Both the position numbers and the translations under genes were made by a program. 64,000 nucleotides of DNA from Lacicoccus halitifaciens. GTDB taxonomy: Bacteria; Bacillota; Bacilli; Staphylococcales; Salinicoccaceae. Positions within the stretch are counted from its first letter, which is position 1, and each line of letters starts with the position of its first letter. The notes below the pieces were generated by a model. That model searched no databases. It saw nothing but the letters and a program-made list of their open reading frames with translations, and was not told the origin of the DNA. The stretch covers positions 372,001 to 436,000 of the forward strand of contig NZ_JBDZDV010000001.1 of the NCBI RefSeq assembly GCF_040544485.1, given 5' to 3'. Below are positions 51,839-60,157 of this stretch, in pieces.

Positions 51839-52912
51839 TTAGTTCCCGGTATTTGGCAGCTTGTCATATTGTTCCTGTTGAGCATCTTCTTCAAGTGGAA
51901 CATATCCGACTGCTTCAGCAGCTTCAGTTGAATTCACTACTACGAATTCAAAGAATGTATGAAGCGTTTCATTATTTTCCAGAGCCTCGTTGCTTACATA
52001 AGAGTACAGCGGGCGGGAAAGTGGATATTCAAAAGTCATGACATTCTCGTTTGTCGGTTCAACTGCTTCCTCATCTTCAGGCCCCTGGATCGGTACTGCT
52101 TTCAGCGTATCCTGATTTTCAAGGTAGAAAGCATAACCGAAGAAACCGATTGAGTTTGGATCACCGACTACAGAAGAAACGACCTGGTTGGTATCCTGGA
52201 TGAGTTCAGCTTCAACACCTTCTTCATCCATCACTTCTTCATTGAAGAAATCGTGTGTACCATGAGACTGGTCCGGACCGTAAGCAGTGATCGGCTCGTC
52301 CGGGAAATCTTCACGCACATCGGACCAGCTTGAAGCTTCACCGCTGTAAATCGTGTTCAGTTCATCGAAAGTCAGTGAATCGACGAAATCATTTTCCTGG
52401 TTGACTGCAACAGTCAGGCCATCGGTGGCGATCAGCATTTCCGTGACCTCGACACCCGCATCGTCAAGCTGCTGCTGCTCTTCGTCGGCAATCGGACGTG
52501 AAGCGTTCGCAAACTGTGCCGAACCGTCGATCAATGCACTGAAACCTGAACCGGTTCCGTTGCCGCCGAGCTCGACAGGAATGCCGTATTCAGCGTTGAA
52601 ATCTTCAACAAGAACGTTAAGTATCGGGAATACTGTAGATGAACCTTCACCGACGATCTGGTCGTCTTCTTCGTTGACATCACCCGTTACGGCAAGGCCG
52701 TTTCCGTTTGATGCACTTTCATCTTCAGAACCCTCTTCTTCAGTGGATTCTTCGTCCGCCGATCCTTCTTCAGCACTTTCTTCATCTGTCGACTCTTCAG
52801 TGGACGCTTCCTCTGAAGTCTCCTCTTCCGACTCTCCGTTCCCGCCACCGCAGGCAACAAGAATGAACATCAAGCTCATAAGCAAAGCCGTAAGAAACAA
52901 GCTCTTCTTCAT
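51839..52912 (-). CDS. pstS: Phosphate-binding lipoprotein PstS
   Basis: Lipoprotein of 357 residues: signal and lipobox LVAC (Cys21), then a low-complexity Glu/Ser/Asp stretch (27-65; 22 acidic residues, no basic ones), then the periplasmic-binding fold. Phosphate-contact segments GEGSSTVFPIL, NASRPI, DGLTVAVN and YGPDQSHGTHDFF are typical of PstS. ATG at 52912 with GGAGG upstream. First gene of pstS-pstC-pstA-pstB-phoU. Confidence 0.95.
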   Translation of the reverse strand: MKKSLFLTALLMSLMFILVACGGGNGESEEETSEEASTEESTDEESAEEGSADEESTEEEGSEDESASNGNGLAVTGDVNEEDDQIVGEGSSTVFPILNVLVEDFNAEYGIPVELGGNGTGSGFSALIDGSAQFANASRPIADEEQQQLDDAGVEVTEMLIATDGLTVAVNQENDFVDSLTFDELNTIYSGEASSWSDVREDFPDEPITAYGPDQSHGTHDFFNEEVMDEEGVEAELIQDTNQVVSSVVGDPNSIGFFGYAFYLENQDTLKAVPIQGPEDEEAVEPTNENVMTFEYPLSRPLYSYVSNEALENNETLHTFFEFVVVNSTEAAEAVGYVPLEEDAQQEQYDKLPNTGN

Positions 52913-52974
52913 ACTAAAATTCCTCCAATTGTCAATGTAGTAACTGCTGTTACATATATACAATAACGGTTGAA

Positions 52975-53013
52975 TGTAAATGTGTAATGAACGAATTGTA
53001 AAGTTTATGTAAA
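52975..53013 (-). promoter_or_regulatory. PhoP box array upstream of pstS
   Basis: On the minus strand TTTACA-like hexamers recur every 11 bases: TTTACA at 53008-53013 and 52997-53002, TTCATT at 52986-52991 and TTTACA at 52975-52980. This is the direct-repeat layout bound by PhoP in bacilli (TT-A/T-ACA with about 5-base gaps). The last repeat can serve as the -35 region for TATA-rich sequence 16 bases on. Confidence 0.75.
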
Positions 53014-53023
53014 TTCGGGGAAT

Positions 53024-53054
53024 AAAAAAACCTGCCAGATCATATCTGGCAGGT
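53024..53054 (-). terminator. Terminator after the PBP gene
   Basis: Eleven-base-pair hairpin (arms 53030-53040 and 53044-53054) that includes the stop codon and is followed by a U run on the minus strand. Confidence 0.85.
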
Positions 53055-55243
53055 CAGTAGTCCCCGTATTCCAATTGTGGATAGAACCAGTCGAGGTCGT
53101 AGTCGAAAGGCGCTTTCTCCTCCTGGCCGTATTCAATTTCATAAAACTTATTGACGACATCCGCACCGAAATACTGTGCAGGGAAGAATGGTATGGTGTA
53201 CGGCATGTTCGGGAATATGACCGAAAAGGCCATATCCGGATCATCATAAGGTGCATACCCCAGATAAGTCTGGTTGAAGACGTCATTGCCGTCTTTGAAT
53301 GTTTCCGCCGTCCCGGTCTTGCCGGCAGCTTTCGGCTCAAGTTCGTGATATGCATCCCAGCCGGTCCCGTAACGGTCCGTCGACTGGTCATGGGTGTTGA
53401 ACACATCATAGAAACCGTCATGCACCTGCTGCCACTCATCATCCGAGATGTTGACATTGTTCAGGACCCTCGGGTTGAAAGTCTTCAAAACCGGCCCTTC
53501 ATCGTTGGCATTGCTGCCGCGCACCTCTTTTGCGAGATTGAGTTCCATCCGCTTGCCTTCGGTCGCTATCGTCGACACATACTGGCTCAGCTGCAGGGCC
53601 GAGTATGTATCATACTGCCCGATTGATAAATATAAATAGTTGCTGGCCGGATACTGTCCGAAATCCGGTGAAAGCCCCGTTGCCTCGTTCGGCAGGTCGA
53701 TGCCTGTGGAAACACCGAGCCCGAACTGGTTCAGGCCGTTTCTGAGTGTCTGCCCCGCTGCCGTAATATCGTGCGGCAGTGACATGCCTTCGGCATACTC
53801 CAGTCCGGCAAGCCTCAGGGCGATCTTATACATATAGACGTTGGAGGACACCATCAGCGCCTCCTGGTCATCGATCGGGATCTGTGAGTTCCGGTTGAAG
53901 AAGGAAGTCCTTGGATTGTCTCCGCTGAAACGGAGCGGCTCATCCAGCATGACCTCCCCTGCTTCGAGTACATCTTCCTGATAGCCGGTCACTACAGTGG
54001 CACCTTTGATCGAGGATCCCGGCACAAATGTCGAAGTCAACGTCCCGTAATGGAAGTCGACGATCTCCCCGTCCTCGTTGATCTGCTTACCCACCATGGC
54101 CAGCACATCACCGTTGTTCGGGTCCTGGACAACGAGCAGCACCGTGTCGAGATATTCCGGGATGATCGTATAATCGATGCTTCCTGTCACCGCATCCCTC
54201 GCATTGACACCTTCAGCAAGTTCCCTTAGGGACGACAGATGATGTTCCGCAAGTTCCTCCAGCTCAAGCTGCAGTTCGATATCGATGGTGAGGTACAGAT
54301 CATCTCCCGGTTCACCGCTCTCCACCGTCTCCTGTCCGATGATCTTACCTGACTTGTCGGTCGAATACTTGACCTGTTCCTTTTTACCCCTCAGTACATC
54401 TTCATACTGAAGTTCGAGGTAGGTCTTCCCGACCCTGTCATTCCGGGAGTAGCCCATGGCCAGATATTCCTCAAGCATCTCCCTCGGCAGGCCTTCATCC
54501 GGTGAAGAGACTTCGCCGAATATGGTTTTAAGCGTATTGTCGTAAGGGTAATACCTCTCCCAGTCCATGCCTGTGGAGATGCCTTCAAGGTCATCGAGTG
54601 CTGCATTGACGCTCGCGAACTCCTCTTCCGTCACATCTTCATTTTTAATGATGGCAGGGTTCAGTTCCGGCGCATTCACCATTTCCACGTATATGCCAAG
54701 GGTGTTCAGGTCTTCCTCGGATAAAATATCATCGACGAAGTCCTCGTCTGCCCTGTTGTAGAATTCCTCATTGAAATCCGCCCTGCTGATATTGCCGTCC
54801 TGGAGCAGCGTATATTCATCACTCATCAAAGTGCTGACTTCATCAGGATAATTGTTGATGATGAAATCCTGCTTGTCCCTGAGTGAAATGGTATCTATAT
54901 CCATCTGTATGTACTCGCTTAATTCGACTGCCACATCCATTATTTCAGATGTGCTCATATTTCTGTGCCTCGTAAAATAAATCGCCGGCCTCGACTCATT
55001 GCCGACAAGGAGGTTCCCGTTTCGGTCATAGATTTCGCCGCGCGGCACGCTCTGGTTGATCTCGACATACTGGGCATTTTCAATCTCTTCCTGGTATTCA
55101 TCACCCTGCACAATCTGCAGATATCCCAGTCTGAAGATCAATATCAGGCACAAAAAGAATATGACTGAAATGATGATATTTATCCTGGCCCTTAAAGTCT
55201 GCCTGTTTATGGCTTCCAAACTTTTAACTTTAGCTCTTCTCAC
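53054..55243 (-). CDS. Class B penicillin-binding protein (transpeptidase)
   Basis: Protein of 729 residues: one membrane anchor (about 22-42), a dimerisation/pedestal domain (50-350) and the transpeptidase domain. Catalytic motifs are S410-S-I-K413, S466-S-N468 and K642-T-G-T645. It crosslinks peptidoglycan; place next to sodA matches staphylococcal PBP3 (pbpC) and Bacillus PbpA. GTG start with AAGGA about 10 bases upstream. Unusually acidic outside the active site, as expected in a salt-tolerant organism. Confidence 0.9.
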   Translation of the reverse strand: MRRAKVKSLEAINRQTLRARINIIISVIFFLCLILIFRLGYLQIVQGDEYQEEIENAQYVEINQSVPRGEIYDRNGNLLVGNESRPAIYFTRHRNMSTSEIMDVAVELSEYIQMDIDTISLRDKQDFIINNYPDEVSTLMSDEYTLLQDGNISRADFNEEFYNRADEDFVDDILSEEDLNTLGIYVEMVNAPELNPAIIKNEDVTEEEFASVNAALDDLEGISTGMDWERYYPYDNTLKTIFGEVSSPDEGLPREMLEEYLAMGYSRNDRVGKTYLELQYEDVLRGKKEQVKYSTDKSGKIIGQETVESGEPGDDLYLTIDIELQLELEELAEHHLSSLRELAEGVNARDAVTGSIDYTIIPEYLDTVLLVVQDPNNGDVLAMVGKQINEDGEIVDFHYGTLTSTFVPGSSIKGATVVTGYQEDVLEAGEVMLDEPLRFSGDNPRTSFFNRNSQIPIDDQEALMVSSNVYMYKIALRLAGLEYAEGMSLPHDITAAGQTLRNGLNQFGLGVSTGIDLPNEATGLSPDFGQYPASNYLYLSIGQYDTYSALQLSQYVSTIATEGKRMELNLAKEVRGSNANDEGPVLKTFNPRVLNNVNISDDEWQQVHDGFYDVFNTHDQSTDRYGTGWDAYHELEPKAAGKTGTAETFKDGNDVFNQTYLGYAPYDDPDMAFSVIFPNMPYTIPFFPAQYFGADVVNKFYEIEYGQEEKAPFDYDLDWFYPQLEYGDY

Positions 55244-55310
55244 TGGACTTCATTCCTTAATACAAAAATACTAACGTCATTTTATCACAGGAGGCCGTTT
55301 ATAGATATAA

Positions 55311-55335
55311 AAAAAGACGGGGCCCAAGCCCCGTC
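55311..55335 (-). terminator. Terminator after sodA
   Basis: Eight-base-pair GC hairpin (GACGGGGC / GCCCCGTC) followed by a U run on the minus strand. Confidence 0.85.
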
Positions 55336-55350
55336 CATGACAATTTAATA

Positions 55351-55953
55351 TTATTTAGCAGCTTTATAAAGCTCGTTCACTTTTTCCCAGTTAACAACGT
55401 TCCAGAATGCTTTGAGGTATTCAGGACGTTTGTTCTGATACTTGAGGTAGTATGCGTGCTCCCACACGTCCACACCAAGGATCGGTGTTTTGCCGTCAGT
55501 GATCGGGTTGTCCTGGTTCGGTGTAGACACAACTTCAAGTTCCCCGTTGTTGACGACCAGCCACGCCCAGCCTGAACCGAATCGACCTGCGCCGGCTGCT
55601 TCAAATTCTTCTTTGAAAGCATCCAATGAACCGAATTTTGATTCGATGGCGTCTTTTACGTCACCGCTCGGCTCGGAAGAATCAGGAGTCAGCATCTCCC
55701 AGAATAATGAGTGGTTGTAATGTCCGCCGCCATTATTGCGTACTGCAGTCTTGATATCTTCAGGTACAGAGTTCAGATTCTTGATGACCTCTTCGATATC
55801 TTTGGATTCAAGATCCGTTCCTTCCACTGCATCGTTCAATTTGGTGACGTACGTGTTGTGGTGCTTAGAATGGTGAATTTCCATAGTTTCTTTGTCAATG
55901 TGTGGTTCCAATGCATCATATGCATACGGTAATTCTGGTAGTTCAAAAGCCAT
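55351..55953 (-). CDS. sodA: Superoxide dismutase (Mn/Fe)
   Basis: Protein of 200 residues with metal ligands His27, His81, Asp162 and His166 (DVWEHAYYLKY). The stretches GGGHYNHSLFW and GSGWAWLV are typical. Metal preference cannot be told for sure; the sequence is of the Mn type of bacilli. GGAGGGG precedes the ATG. Single gene with own promoter and terminator. Confidence 0.96.
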   Translation of the reverse strand: MAFELPELPYAYDALEPHIDKETMEIHHSKHHNTYVTKLNDAVEGTDLESKDIEEVIKNLNSVPEDIKTAVRNNGGGHYNHSLFWEMLTPDSSEPSGDVKDAIESKFGSLDAFKEEFEAAGAGRFGSGWAWLVVNNGELEVVSTPNQDNPITDGKTPILGVDVWEHAYYLKYQNKRPEYLKAFWNVVNWEKVNELYKAAK

Positions 55954-55974
55954 AGTTAATTCCCCTCCAATAAG

Positions 55975-56002
55975 ATTTTACATATTAAATATAACAATTC
56001 AA
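55975..56002 (-). promoter_or_regulatory. sodA promoter
   Basis: TTGAAT (55997-56002) and TAAAAT (55975-55980) on the minus strand, 16 bases apart. The -35 box lies within a sequence repeated near ispG. Confidence 0.55.
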
Positions 56003-56020
56003 TGTTAGAATAACAAATGA
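55994..56020. repeat. Direct repeat copy A (sodA side)
   Basis: ACAATTCAATGTTA (55994-56007) followed after 2 bases by ATAACAAATGA (56010-56020). The same two words recur in the same order at 56164-56199. This copy overlaps the sodA -35 element. Confidence 0.7.
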
Positions 56021-56161
56021 ATTGTTTCAGCTTCCATCATAATCATACCTTCGTATGGTTTTTTATAAACATTACCGGCCGGAGCTGCTGAAATACTGCA
56101 TGAGATGTGCATCATGGTCCTTTAAAATTTGGTAAAGATTGAGTTAAACGATTCGTTACGG

Positions 56162-56190
56162 TTACAATTCAATGTTATATTTAGTATAAT
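56162..56190 (+). promoter_or_regulatory. ispG promoter
   Basis: TTACAA (56162-56167) and TATAAT (56185-56190) with 17-base spacing, 42 bases before the ispG ATG. Confidence 0.6.
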
Positions 56191-56199
56191 AACAAATGA
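56164..56199. repeat. Direct repeat copy B (ispG side)
   Basis: ACAATTCAATGTTA (56164-56177) and ATAACAAATGA (56189-56199), the same words as in copy A but 11 rather than 2 bases apart. The copy overlaps the ispG promoter. Confidence 0.7.
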
Positions 56200-56231
56200 T
56201 TTAAGAAAGTATTTATATGAGGAGTTTGGAT

Positions 56232-57350
56232 ATGTCTGAAATTATACATCGTACTAAAACAAGACAGGTGAAGGTCGGCGACCTGACCATCGGTGGTGAG
56301 GACCAGATTGTCATCCAGAGCATGACAACGACCAAGACACATGATGTGGAAGCGACTGTTGCTGAAATCAAACGTCTGGAAGAAGCCGGTTGTCAGATTG
56401 TTCGAGTGGCATGCCCGAGAGAAGAAGATGCTTTAGCAATTCCTGAAATTAAAAAACAGATCAACATACCTTTGGTTGTGGATATACATTTCGATTATAA
56501 ACTTGCGCTTCTCGCCGTCGAGGGCGGTGCTGATAAGATCCGTATCAACCCGGGCAACATCGGCCGCCGTGAACGTGTGGAAGAAGTCGTCAAAGCCTGT
56601 AAGGCAAAAGGCATTCCGATCCGTATCGGGGTCAATGCGGGAAGCCTGGAGAGGCATATCATCAAAAAGTACGGCTACCCTACCGCAGACGGCATGGTGG
56701 AAAGTGCACTGCACCATATCAAGATACTTGAAGATCTCGATTTCCATGACATCATCGTTTCAATGAAAGCCTCCGATGTCAACCTTGCGATCGAAGCATA
56801 CACGAAAGCCGCCAAGGCTTTTGATTATCCGCTGCATCTCGGCATCACGGAGAGCGGAACTTTATTTGCCGGAACAGTCAAAAGTGCTGCAGGACTCGGT
56901 GCAATCATTTCACTCGGCATCGGCAGCACACTCAGGATTTCACTGTCGGCCGATCCGGTGGAGGAAGTCAAAGTCGCAAAAGAACTTCTGAAATCTTTCG
57001 GACTGGCAAGTAATGCAGCCACTCTGATCGCCTGCCCGACATGCGGAAGGATTGAAATCGATCTGATCGCCATAGCGAATGAAGTGGAAGAATACATTTC
57101 CACGATTAAAGCTCCGATAAAAGTTGCGGTGCTCGGATGTGCCGTCAACGGTCCGGGTGAAGCCAGGGAAGCGGATATCGGCATCGCCGGTGCGCGTGGC
57201 GAAGGCCTGCTCTTCATGCATGGCGAGACGGTCAGGAAAGTGCCTGAAGAAACGATGGTCGAGGAACTGAAGAAAGAGATCGACATCCTGGCGGAAGCAC
57301 ATTACGAAAAAGAGCGCCTCGCCAAAGAGGAAGCTTCTGTAAACAAATAA
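56232..57350 (+). CDS. ispG: 4-hydroxy-3-methylbut-2-enyl diphosphate synthase IspG
   Basis: Iron-sulfur enzyme of 372 residues, late step of the MEP pathway. N-terminal TIM barrel (IVIQSMTTTKTHDVEAT, GADKIRINPGNIG) and C-terminal domain with cluster cysteines in ACPTCGR and LGCAVNGPGEA. ATG at 56232 has GAGGAG 7 bases before; the frame opens 5 codons earlier. With dxs and ispA it shows a MEP route. A terminator follows. Confidence 0.96.
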   Translation: MSEIIHRTKTRQVKVGDLTIGGEDQIVIQSMTTTKTHDVEATVAEIKRLEEAGCQIVRVACPREEDALAIPEIKKQINIPLVVDIHFDYKLALLAVEGGADKIRINPGNIGRRERVEEVVKACKAKGIPIRIGVNAGSLERHIIKKYGYPTADGMVESALHHIKILEDLDFHDIIVSMKASDVNLAIEAYTKAAKAFDYPLHLGITESGTLFAGTVKSAAGLGAIISLGIGSTLRISLSADPVEEVKVAKELLKSFGLASNAATLIACPTCGRIEIDLIAIANEVEEYISTIKAPIKVAVLGCAVNGPGEAREADIGIAGARGEGLLFMHGETVRKVPEETMVEELKKEIDILAEAHYEKERLAKEEASVNK

Positions 57351-57365
57351 AATATCTTTTAAATG

Positions 57366-57393
57366 GACATGGGTCTTATCCCATGTCTTTTTT
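57366..57393 (+). terminator. Terminator after ispG
   Basis: Eight-base-pair hairpin (GACATGGG / CCCATGTC, 57366-57387) followed by six T residues. Confidence 0.85.
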
Positions 57394-57397
57394 ATCG

Positions 57398-57506
57398 TCA
57401 TTTGATTGAATATTCCGTCAAATGAAAAATACTTGCATTCCTTTTGCATCCTTAACATATTCTTTACAGAACCACTGGTACTATTTAAATATTTGTAAAT
57501 TATAAT
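57398..57506 (+). promoter_or_regulatory. Upstream region of the RpiR operon
   Basis: An eight-base perfect inverted repeat (TCATTTGA at 57398-57405, TCAAATGA at 57418-57425) lies about 76 bases before a TATAAT -10 box at 57501-57506. The -35 position is poor (GTACTA). The repeat could be an operator, for RpiR or another factor. Confidence 0.45.
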
Positions 57507-57537
57507 CAAGGCTGAGTCGGATGCGAGGAGGGATATT

Positions 57538-58392
57538 ATAAAATCTGCAATCATACGAAGAATCGATGACCATTACGGCACATTATCAAAAGGACAAAAA
57601 GCGATCGCGGATGAGCTGATCAAAAAAGATAACCATTTCGTCTATTTGAACATTGAGGAATTGAGTTCGGACCTCGGCGTCTCCACTGCCTCACTCTCAA
57701 GGTTCATAAAGAAAATCGGCTATGAAAACTATTCATCCTTCAAACGGGATATGCAGGCGGTCCAGCATAAAGCCCTGGATCCTTCGATGAAGATGAAATC
57801 CTTCCTCTCGGGATTCCAAAGTGATGATGACAACATCAAATCCCAAATTTTGAAGGACATCGATGTCATGTCATCATTCATGCAGTCTCTGGATATGGAG
57901 TCCGTAAAGGAATCGGTCCTCAAAATTTCAAGAGCGAAAAGTATAGTGCTCGCAGGGCTCGGCATTTCCAAGTCGCTCGTATATTTCTATGACTTCAGGC
58001 TTCAGAGGATGGGCATAAAGACGAAATGCCTGATCAATGGCGGCACCGAATTCATCGAAGCACTCTCAACACTCACAGATGAAGATCTGATCATCGTCAT
58101 CAGCTTCAAAAGGGAGTATAAAGAAATGGTGCTGGCACTGAAGTACGCCCGTGAAAATAATATCCAGTCGATTGCACTGACCGAAAACGCGCAGGGCAAC
58201 ATCACGAAATACGCAGATACCGTCCTGCATGTCACACGCGGCCCGGATCATGCCCTGAATTCCCTGAGTGTGCCGATGTCCCTATCAAACGCACTGCTGC
58301 TTGAGTCGGCTTCCCACAGGAAGGAAGTCATTTACGAACACATGAACAAAATCAAAAATCTGAATGAGGATTACTTTAAAATGGAGGAATGA
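57538..58392 (+). CDS. MurR/RpiR family regulator without canonical start codon
   Basis: Regulator of 284 residues: N-terminal RpiR helix-turn-helix (LSKGQKAIADEL, GVSTASLSRFIKKIGY) and a C-terminal SIS domain (SIVLAGLGISKSLVYF, LIIVISFKREYKEM). Such proteins sense sugar phosphates. The coding frame clearly extends to 57538, where GGAGG stands 6 bases before an ATA codon; the first ATG/GTG/TTG in frame is a TTG at 57646, which would cut off the first helices. A G at 57540 would give a perfect ATG-start (MKSAIIRRID). First gene of a three-gene operon; overlaps the next by ATGA. Confidence 0.8.
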   Translation: MKSAIIRRIDDHYGTLSKGQKAIADELIKKDNHFVYLNIEELSSDLGVSTASLSRFIKKIGYENYSSFKRDMQAVQHKALDPSMKMKSFLSGFQSDDDNIKSQILKDIDVMSSFMQSLDMESVKESVLKISRAKSIVLAGLGISKSLVYFYDFRLQRMGIKTKCLINGGTEFIEALSTLTDEDLIIVISFKREYKEMVLALKYARENNIQSIALTENAQGNITKYADTVLHVTRGPDHALNSLSVPMSLSNALLLESASHRKEVIYEHMNKIKNLNEDYFKMEE

Positions 58393-58397
58393 AATCA

Positions 58398-59288
58398 ATG
58401 AAAAAACTTGCTTATCTGACACTTGTATCAATGATTACTGTTTTGCTTGCCGCCTGCGTGAATGGTGAAAATACTGAAGTTGAGGCGGAGACCGGAGGTA
58501 ACGAAGACTGGCCCGAGACGCTCAGGTTCGGTGCCGCCGATATAGAAGGAATGGAACAGCTCCACACAGAGTTCGAACCGTTCCGTGCGGAACTGGAAGA
58601 TGCCCTCGATATGGAAGTTGAATTTTTTGCCCTGTCCAACCGTACGACTGCCGTCACTGCGATGGAATATGATCAGGTGGATCTTTTATTTGCCGGCGGT
58701 GCTGAATATGTCATGATGGATTCGGCCGATGAGAATACAGAACCGATTGCTGCACTGACACGTCCCGGCTATCTACCGGTGATCATCTCACATGAGGGCA
58801 GCGGAATCGAATCGATCGAAGATATGGAAGGTGCAAGCATCGCATTGAGTGATATCGGTTCAACCAGTGCATATATCATGCCGATGAAGATGTTTAATGA
58901 TGCCGGCTTTGATGTGGAGAACGACATTGAAGCATATACGCTCGGTGATACGATGTATGAGGCATTTTTGACCGGTGAAACGGACACTCTGGCGCTTACC
59001 GCCCTGAATTATGAAGATATTGTTGAAGAAGAAGGTGATATCTTCAATGTGGTCGCGGAAGGTCCGGCACTGCCGAACGATCTGATCGTCGCTTCCCCCC
59101 ACCTGCCTGAAGATCTCGTCGAATTTTTGGAGGAGAAGATGATTGAGAACGGAGATGTGCTCATTGATGCCATCGTCAGCACCGGGGAGAATGACAAGTT
59201 CAGTGAATCTGAATTCATCAGCGCAGAGGACAGCGACTACGACGGTTTGAGGGAAGCATATGAGCTTCTCGGCCTCGATTTTGAATGA
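58398..59288 (+). CDS. PhnD-type substrate-binding lipoprotein
   Basis: Lipoprotein of 296 residues: lipobox LLAAC (Cys about 19), then the two-lobed fold of phosphate/phosphite/phosphonate-binding proteins (LRFGAADIEGMEQL, VDLLFAGGAEYVMM, IALSDIGSTSAYIMPMKMF). The Asp/Glu content is high. ATG at 58398 has GGAGG 10 bases upstream; another ATG at 58389 overlaps the regulator stop. No permease or ATPase gene is next to it, so the ligand is taken up by an unlinked transporter or only sensed. Ligand unknown. Confidence 0.8.
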   Translation: MKKLAYLTLVSMITVLLAACVNGENTEVEAETGGNEDWPETLRFGAADIEGMEQLHTEFEPFRAELEDALDMEVEFFALSNRTTAVTAMEYDQVDLLFAGGAEYVMMDSADENTEPIAALTRPGYLPVIISHEGSGIESIEDMEGASIALSDIGSTSAYIMPMKMFNDAGFDVENDIEAYTLGDTMYEAFLTGETDTLALTALNYEDIVEEEGDIFNVVAEGPALPNDLIVASPHLPEDLVEFLEEKMIENGDVLIDAIVSTGENDKFSESEFISAEDSDYDGLREAYELLGLDFE

Positions 59289-59307
59289 TGCGGAAGGAGA
59301 TGGATAT

Positions 59308-60114
59308 ATGTTTAAAATAGCAACCTCGACGGATGTCATCCGGCATCTCCCTTTTGAAGAAGCCCTGCAGTTGATCCGTGATACCGGTTTTGAAGGTGTT
59401 GAAATCTGGATGGGCCATGTGAATCAAAGCGGCCTGTCCGCCCGGGAAATAAAAAAACTGATGTCCCGTCACCGGTTCGATTACCAGGTCCATGCGGATG
59501 TGAGGGACGTCAACCTGACATCAATCAACCCCGGGATCAGAAAAGAATCCATACGCCAGACTAAAGAGACACTTGAATTCTGCAGGGATATCGGTGCAGA
59601 ACTCCTCATCCTCCACCCCGGGCGGATGTCATCGTCGAAGGATAAGCCCGAAGACTTGTGGCCGGTGCAGATTGAAACATTCAAGGAGATCGCGGATCAC
59701 GCCGAAAAAACGGGTGTCAAAATCGGGATAGAGAATATGGAGAAACGGCCGAAGGAATTCATCAACACGGCCGCAGAAATGTGCCGACTGATCAAAGCCG
59801 TGGACCATCCTTTAATCGGAATGACGCTCGATCTCGCCCACTGCCATAGTGTGGGAGATGTTGAGGAATATATCAGGAAAATCGATGTGCCTGTATTCAA
59901 TGTACATATCAGCCAGGCGGACCATGAAAAGATGCATCTGCCGTTCAACAGCAGCTCCCGGGATCTGATCAACTTTGAAGAAGTGATGCATGTGCTCTCT
60001 TCAATCTATTCCGGAATGATCGTCAATGAATCATATGACGGAAAAGACCCGGAAGCTGTACTGAAAGAGGCGTTTCATGCGATGAAGCATCTGAACAGTG
60101 AAATAATAAAGTGA
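59308..60114 (+). CDS. Sugar phosphate isomerase/epimerase family TIM-barrel protein
   Basis: Protein of 268 residues of the AP endonuclease 2/xylose isomerase-like superfamily. Metal-site segments are LLILHPGRM, IGIENMEKRP, GMTLDLAHCHS, VFNVHISQAD and IVNESYDG. The family contains epimerases, dehydratases and isomerases of sugars and polyols; the substrate cannot be told. ATG at 59308 has AAGGAGATGG upstream. Last gene of the RpiR operon, 19 bases after the binding protein; a long terminator follows. Confidence 0.8.
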   Translation: MFKIATSTDVIRHLPFEEALQLIRDTGFEGVEIWMGHVNQSGLSAREIKKLMSRHRFDYQVHADVRDVNLTSINPGIRKESIRQTKETLEFCRDIGAELLILHPGRMSSSKDKPEDLWPVQIETFKEIADHAEKTGVKIGIENMEKRPKEFINTAAEMCRLIKAVDHPLIGMTLDLAHCHSVGDVEEYIRKIDVPVFNVHISQADHEKMHLPFNSSSRDLINFEEVMHVLSSIYSGMIVNESYDGKDPEAVLKEAFHAMKHLNSEIIK

Positions 60115-60116
60115 TA

Positions 60117-60157
60117 AAAAAAGACTTCCGGGGTGATTTACCCCGGAAGTCTTTTTT
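60117..60157. terminator. Bidirectional terminator
   Basis: Seventeen-base-pair perfect hairpin (arms 60117-60133 and 60141-60157, 7-base loop) closing the RpiR operon and zur. Confidence 0.9.
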
